Below, piece after piece: positions 62,406-64,000 of a stretch of DNA of 64,000 nt. The stretch is from Gillisia sp. CAL575 (GTDB lineage: Bacteria; Bacteroidota; Bacteroidia; Flavobacteriales; Flavobacteriaceae). The stretch covers positions 62,001-126,000 of the forward strand of contig NZ_APHJ01000027.1 in the NCBI RefSeq assembly GCF_000403785.1, in the 5' to 3' direction. A program made the position numbers and the translations under genes. Under the pieces are notes generated by a model. That model was not told the DNA's origin, did no database searches, and saw only the letters and a list, made by a program, of their open reading frames with translations. The stretch's first letter is position 1, and each line of letters opens with the position of its first letter.

Positions 62406-62684
62406 CCCTGAAAACTAAACACTTAAATCAATATATTTTTATTTTTGTCAGTTAAAAGCTATGATTTCTAAATCTTAATTTGATTTTAAGTCTTTTAATC
62501 GACTAAAATTACCCTTAATCGAATTAAAAATTAAAGTCAAAATATAAAGTGTAATTTTAAGTTGTTAACTCTCTGCACCCCAAAGTAGTAGATTTCAAAA
62601 CTTATCCCTAAAGTTTTGAATAACCTATATATAATACCCACGTTACCCCCTTCGTAATTTGGAAAGCTCTAAATATTTACTACT
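62406..62684. other. Non-coding spacer before the repeat-protein gene
   Basis: AT-rich, no open frame of interest. It should hold the promoter for the gene starting at 62685; no full match to the -33/-7 consensus is visible. Confidence 0.4.
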
Positions 62685-64000
62685 ATGGGTAAAAAATTAC
62701 TTTTTCTAGTTTTTTTAACGTTTGCTACTTTTTTACTTAGTTCATGGAATGGATTTGGGCAGTGTACTGACAGCGTTACAATTACTTCTAATGCTTCTGA
62801 TAACACCATTTGTGCTGGAACTGAGGTCATATTTACTGCAACTCCATCAAATGGCGGAAGCAACCCTTTATATCAATGGAGAGTAAATGGAGTTAATGTT
62901 GGTGCAAATAGTAATCTTAATACGTATACTACAACTACTCTACAAAATGGTCAAGTCGTTAGCGTTAGACTAACTTCTGATATTGCTAATTGTGGTGCAG
63001 GGAATCCTGTTGTAAGTAATAATATTACCATTTCTGTTAATCCTTTATCTACCGTAAACCCTGGAGGTGCCATAGCTGCAATTTGTCAAGGAGGAATAAC
63101 CGCAGCTTTAGGTGGTTCTTTTGGTGGAGGAGCTACATCAGCTGTTTGGTCAGATGGTGGAGTTGGTGGTAGTTTTGCTAATAATTCAGGAAGCAATCCC
63201 AGTAATACAATATATACAGCATCTGCCTCAGCGCCGGCATCAATTACTTTAACCCTTACAACAGCAGGTGGTTCATGTGGATCCGTAAATACTACTAAAA
63301 CTTTAACTGTAAATCAAAACCCTACTGTAAATGCAGGGGGTGCAATATCTGTATTTTGTCAGGGTGGAACAACAGCTGCTCTAGGAGGTACTTTTGGAGG
63401 TGGAGCTACCTCAGCAGTATGGTCAGATGGAGGAGCAGGTGGAAGCTTTACTAATAATACCGGGAGTAATTCAGGAAATACAACTTATACTTCATCGGCT
63501 TCAGCGCCGGCATCAATCACTTTAACCCTTACATCAGCAGGTGGGCAATGCGGGACAGTAAATACTACTAAAATCTTAACTATAAATCCAAATCCTACTG
63601 TAAGCGTAGGTGTTGCTATTGCTGCAATTTGTCAGGGAGGAACAACAACTGCTTTAGGTGGTTCTTTTGGAGGTGGAGCTACATCAGCAGTATGGTCAGA
63701 TGGAGGAGCAGGTGGAAGCTTTACTAATAATACCGGGAGTAATCCAGGAAATACAACTTATACTGCCTCCGCTTTAGCGCCAGCTTCAATCACCTTAACT
63801 CTAACAACAGCTGGTGGTTCATGTATGACCGTAAATGCCACTAAAAATCTAACAATAAATCCAACTCCTATTATAAGCGCGGGTGTCGCCATTGCTGCCA
63901 TTTGTCAAGGCGGAACAACTACAGCTTTAGGGGGTTCTTTTGGTGGAGGAGCTACTTCAGCGGTTTGGTCTGATGGAGGAGCCGGGGGAAGTTTTTCGAA
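62685..64000 (+). CDS. Repeat-rich exported protein (5' part)
   Basis: The frame is open from the ATG at 62685 to the window end (438 codons and more). A signal peptide (MGKKLLFLVFLTFATFLLSS, cleaved near GFGQ) is followed by one Ig-like domain of about 100 residues (VIFTATPSNGGSNPLYQWRV) and then copies of a 91-residue repeat whose core is ICQGGTTTALGGSFGGGATS followed by AVWSDGGAGGSF. Corresponding codons lie at 63081, 63354, 63627 and 63900, exactly 273 bp apart; the fourth copy is cut. Gly, Ser and Thr are very frequent. This is the layout of a large surface adhesin or T9SS cargo; the C-terminal sorting domain, if present, lies outside. Confidence 0.88.
   Translation, partial: MGKKLLFLVFLTFATFLLSSWNGFGQCTDSVTITSNASDNTICAGTEVIFTATPSNGGSNPLYQWRVNGVNVGANSNLNTYTTTTLQNGQVVSVRLTSDIANCGAGNPVVSNNITISVNPLSTVNPGGAIAAICQGGITAALGGSFGGGATSAVWSDGGVGGSFANNSGSNPSNTIYTASASAPASITLTLTTAGGSCGSVNTTKTLTVNQNPTVNAGGAISVFCQGGTTAALGGTFGGGATSAVWSDGGAGGSFTNNTGSNSGNTTYTSSASAPASITLTLTSAGGQCGTVNTTKILTINPNPTVSVGVAIAAICQGGTTTALGGSFGGGATSAVWSDGGAGGSFTNNTGSNPGNTTYTASALAPASITLTLTTAGGSCMTVNATKNLTINPTPIISAGVAIAAICQGGTTTALGGSFGGGATSAVWSDGGAGGSFS

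Noticed and set aside
62685-64000. Repeats at 273-bp spacing as a non-coding satellite
   Set aside because: The frame is open throughout, starts with a signal peptide and the period is a multiple of three.

Overview
The window is AT-rich bacterial DNA from a marine-type flavobacterium (Bacteroidota; a relative of Gramella, Zunongwangia or Salegentibacter would fit). The evidence is the lack of Shine-Dalgarno sequences, promoter cores of the TAnnTTTG type, a type IX secretion (T9SS) C-terminal sorting domain, a full Na+-NQR operon, many Bacteroidota-type lipoproteins and family members typical of this group (DUF1573, DUF6702, DUF5103, DUF3667, short Psd, kynurenine pathway). The genus is inference. 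Gene density is high, with convergent gene pairs usually separated by good intrinsic terminators.

Layout. 1-3.6 kb: the 3' end of ftsH, then a LUD-domain gene and a phospholipid block (cdsA, psd, acyl-CoA-binding protein). 3.6-15 kb: valS, a DUF1573 protein, a secreted aspartyl-protease/PDZ protein, an aminotransferase-murB pair, a fasciclin lipoprotein, a family 2 glycosyltransferase, an ECF sigma factor (TTG start), lipA and gapA. 15-22 kb: a TPR hybrid histidine kinase, lpxK, a Nif3-like protein with its coiled-coil partner (which has lost its zinc-ribbon cysteines), and a lipoprotein-msrA pair. 22-28.6 kb: kmo and kynU of the kynurenine pathway, an Old Yellow Enzyme, small membrane and lipoprotein genes, and an O-methyltransferase. 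28.6-35.9 kb (minus strand): four tandem paralogous secreted proteins with a carboxypeptidase-regulatory-like N-terminus, followed downstream by DUF6702, an M1 peptidase, tatA and a PAP2 phosphatase.

35.9-42.4 kb: dipeptidase E and glutaminase, a repeat-rich spacer built from copies of the 3' end of a tRNA-Gly(UCC) gene, a ClpP paralogue among three GNAT acetyltransferases, and two L,D-transpeptidases. 42.8-47.5 kb: gpmI, a thioredoxin-like lipoprotein, a small HAD-like hydrolase, map, a NUMOD4/HNH-derived protein and a methyltransferase. 47.5-56.9 kb (minus strand): the Na+-NQR operon nqrABCDEF, then a T9SS cargo protein with an internal duplication, a small conserved protein and apbE, whose product installs FMN on NqrB and NqrC. 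57-64 kb: DUF5103, a DUF3667 pseudogene with three different in-frame stops, apaG, an NRDE-family protein, pruA, and the start of a very repetitive exported protein (91-residue repeats) that runs off the window end.

Most of the window is core flavobacterial metabolism and envelope biogenesis. The least ordinary parts are the four-gene paralogue array, the tRNA-derived repeat spacer, the DUF3667 pseudogene and the exact 273-bp repeat gene. I did not find a clear-cut new defence or mobile system.
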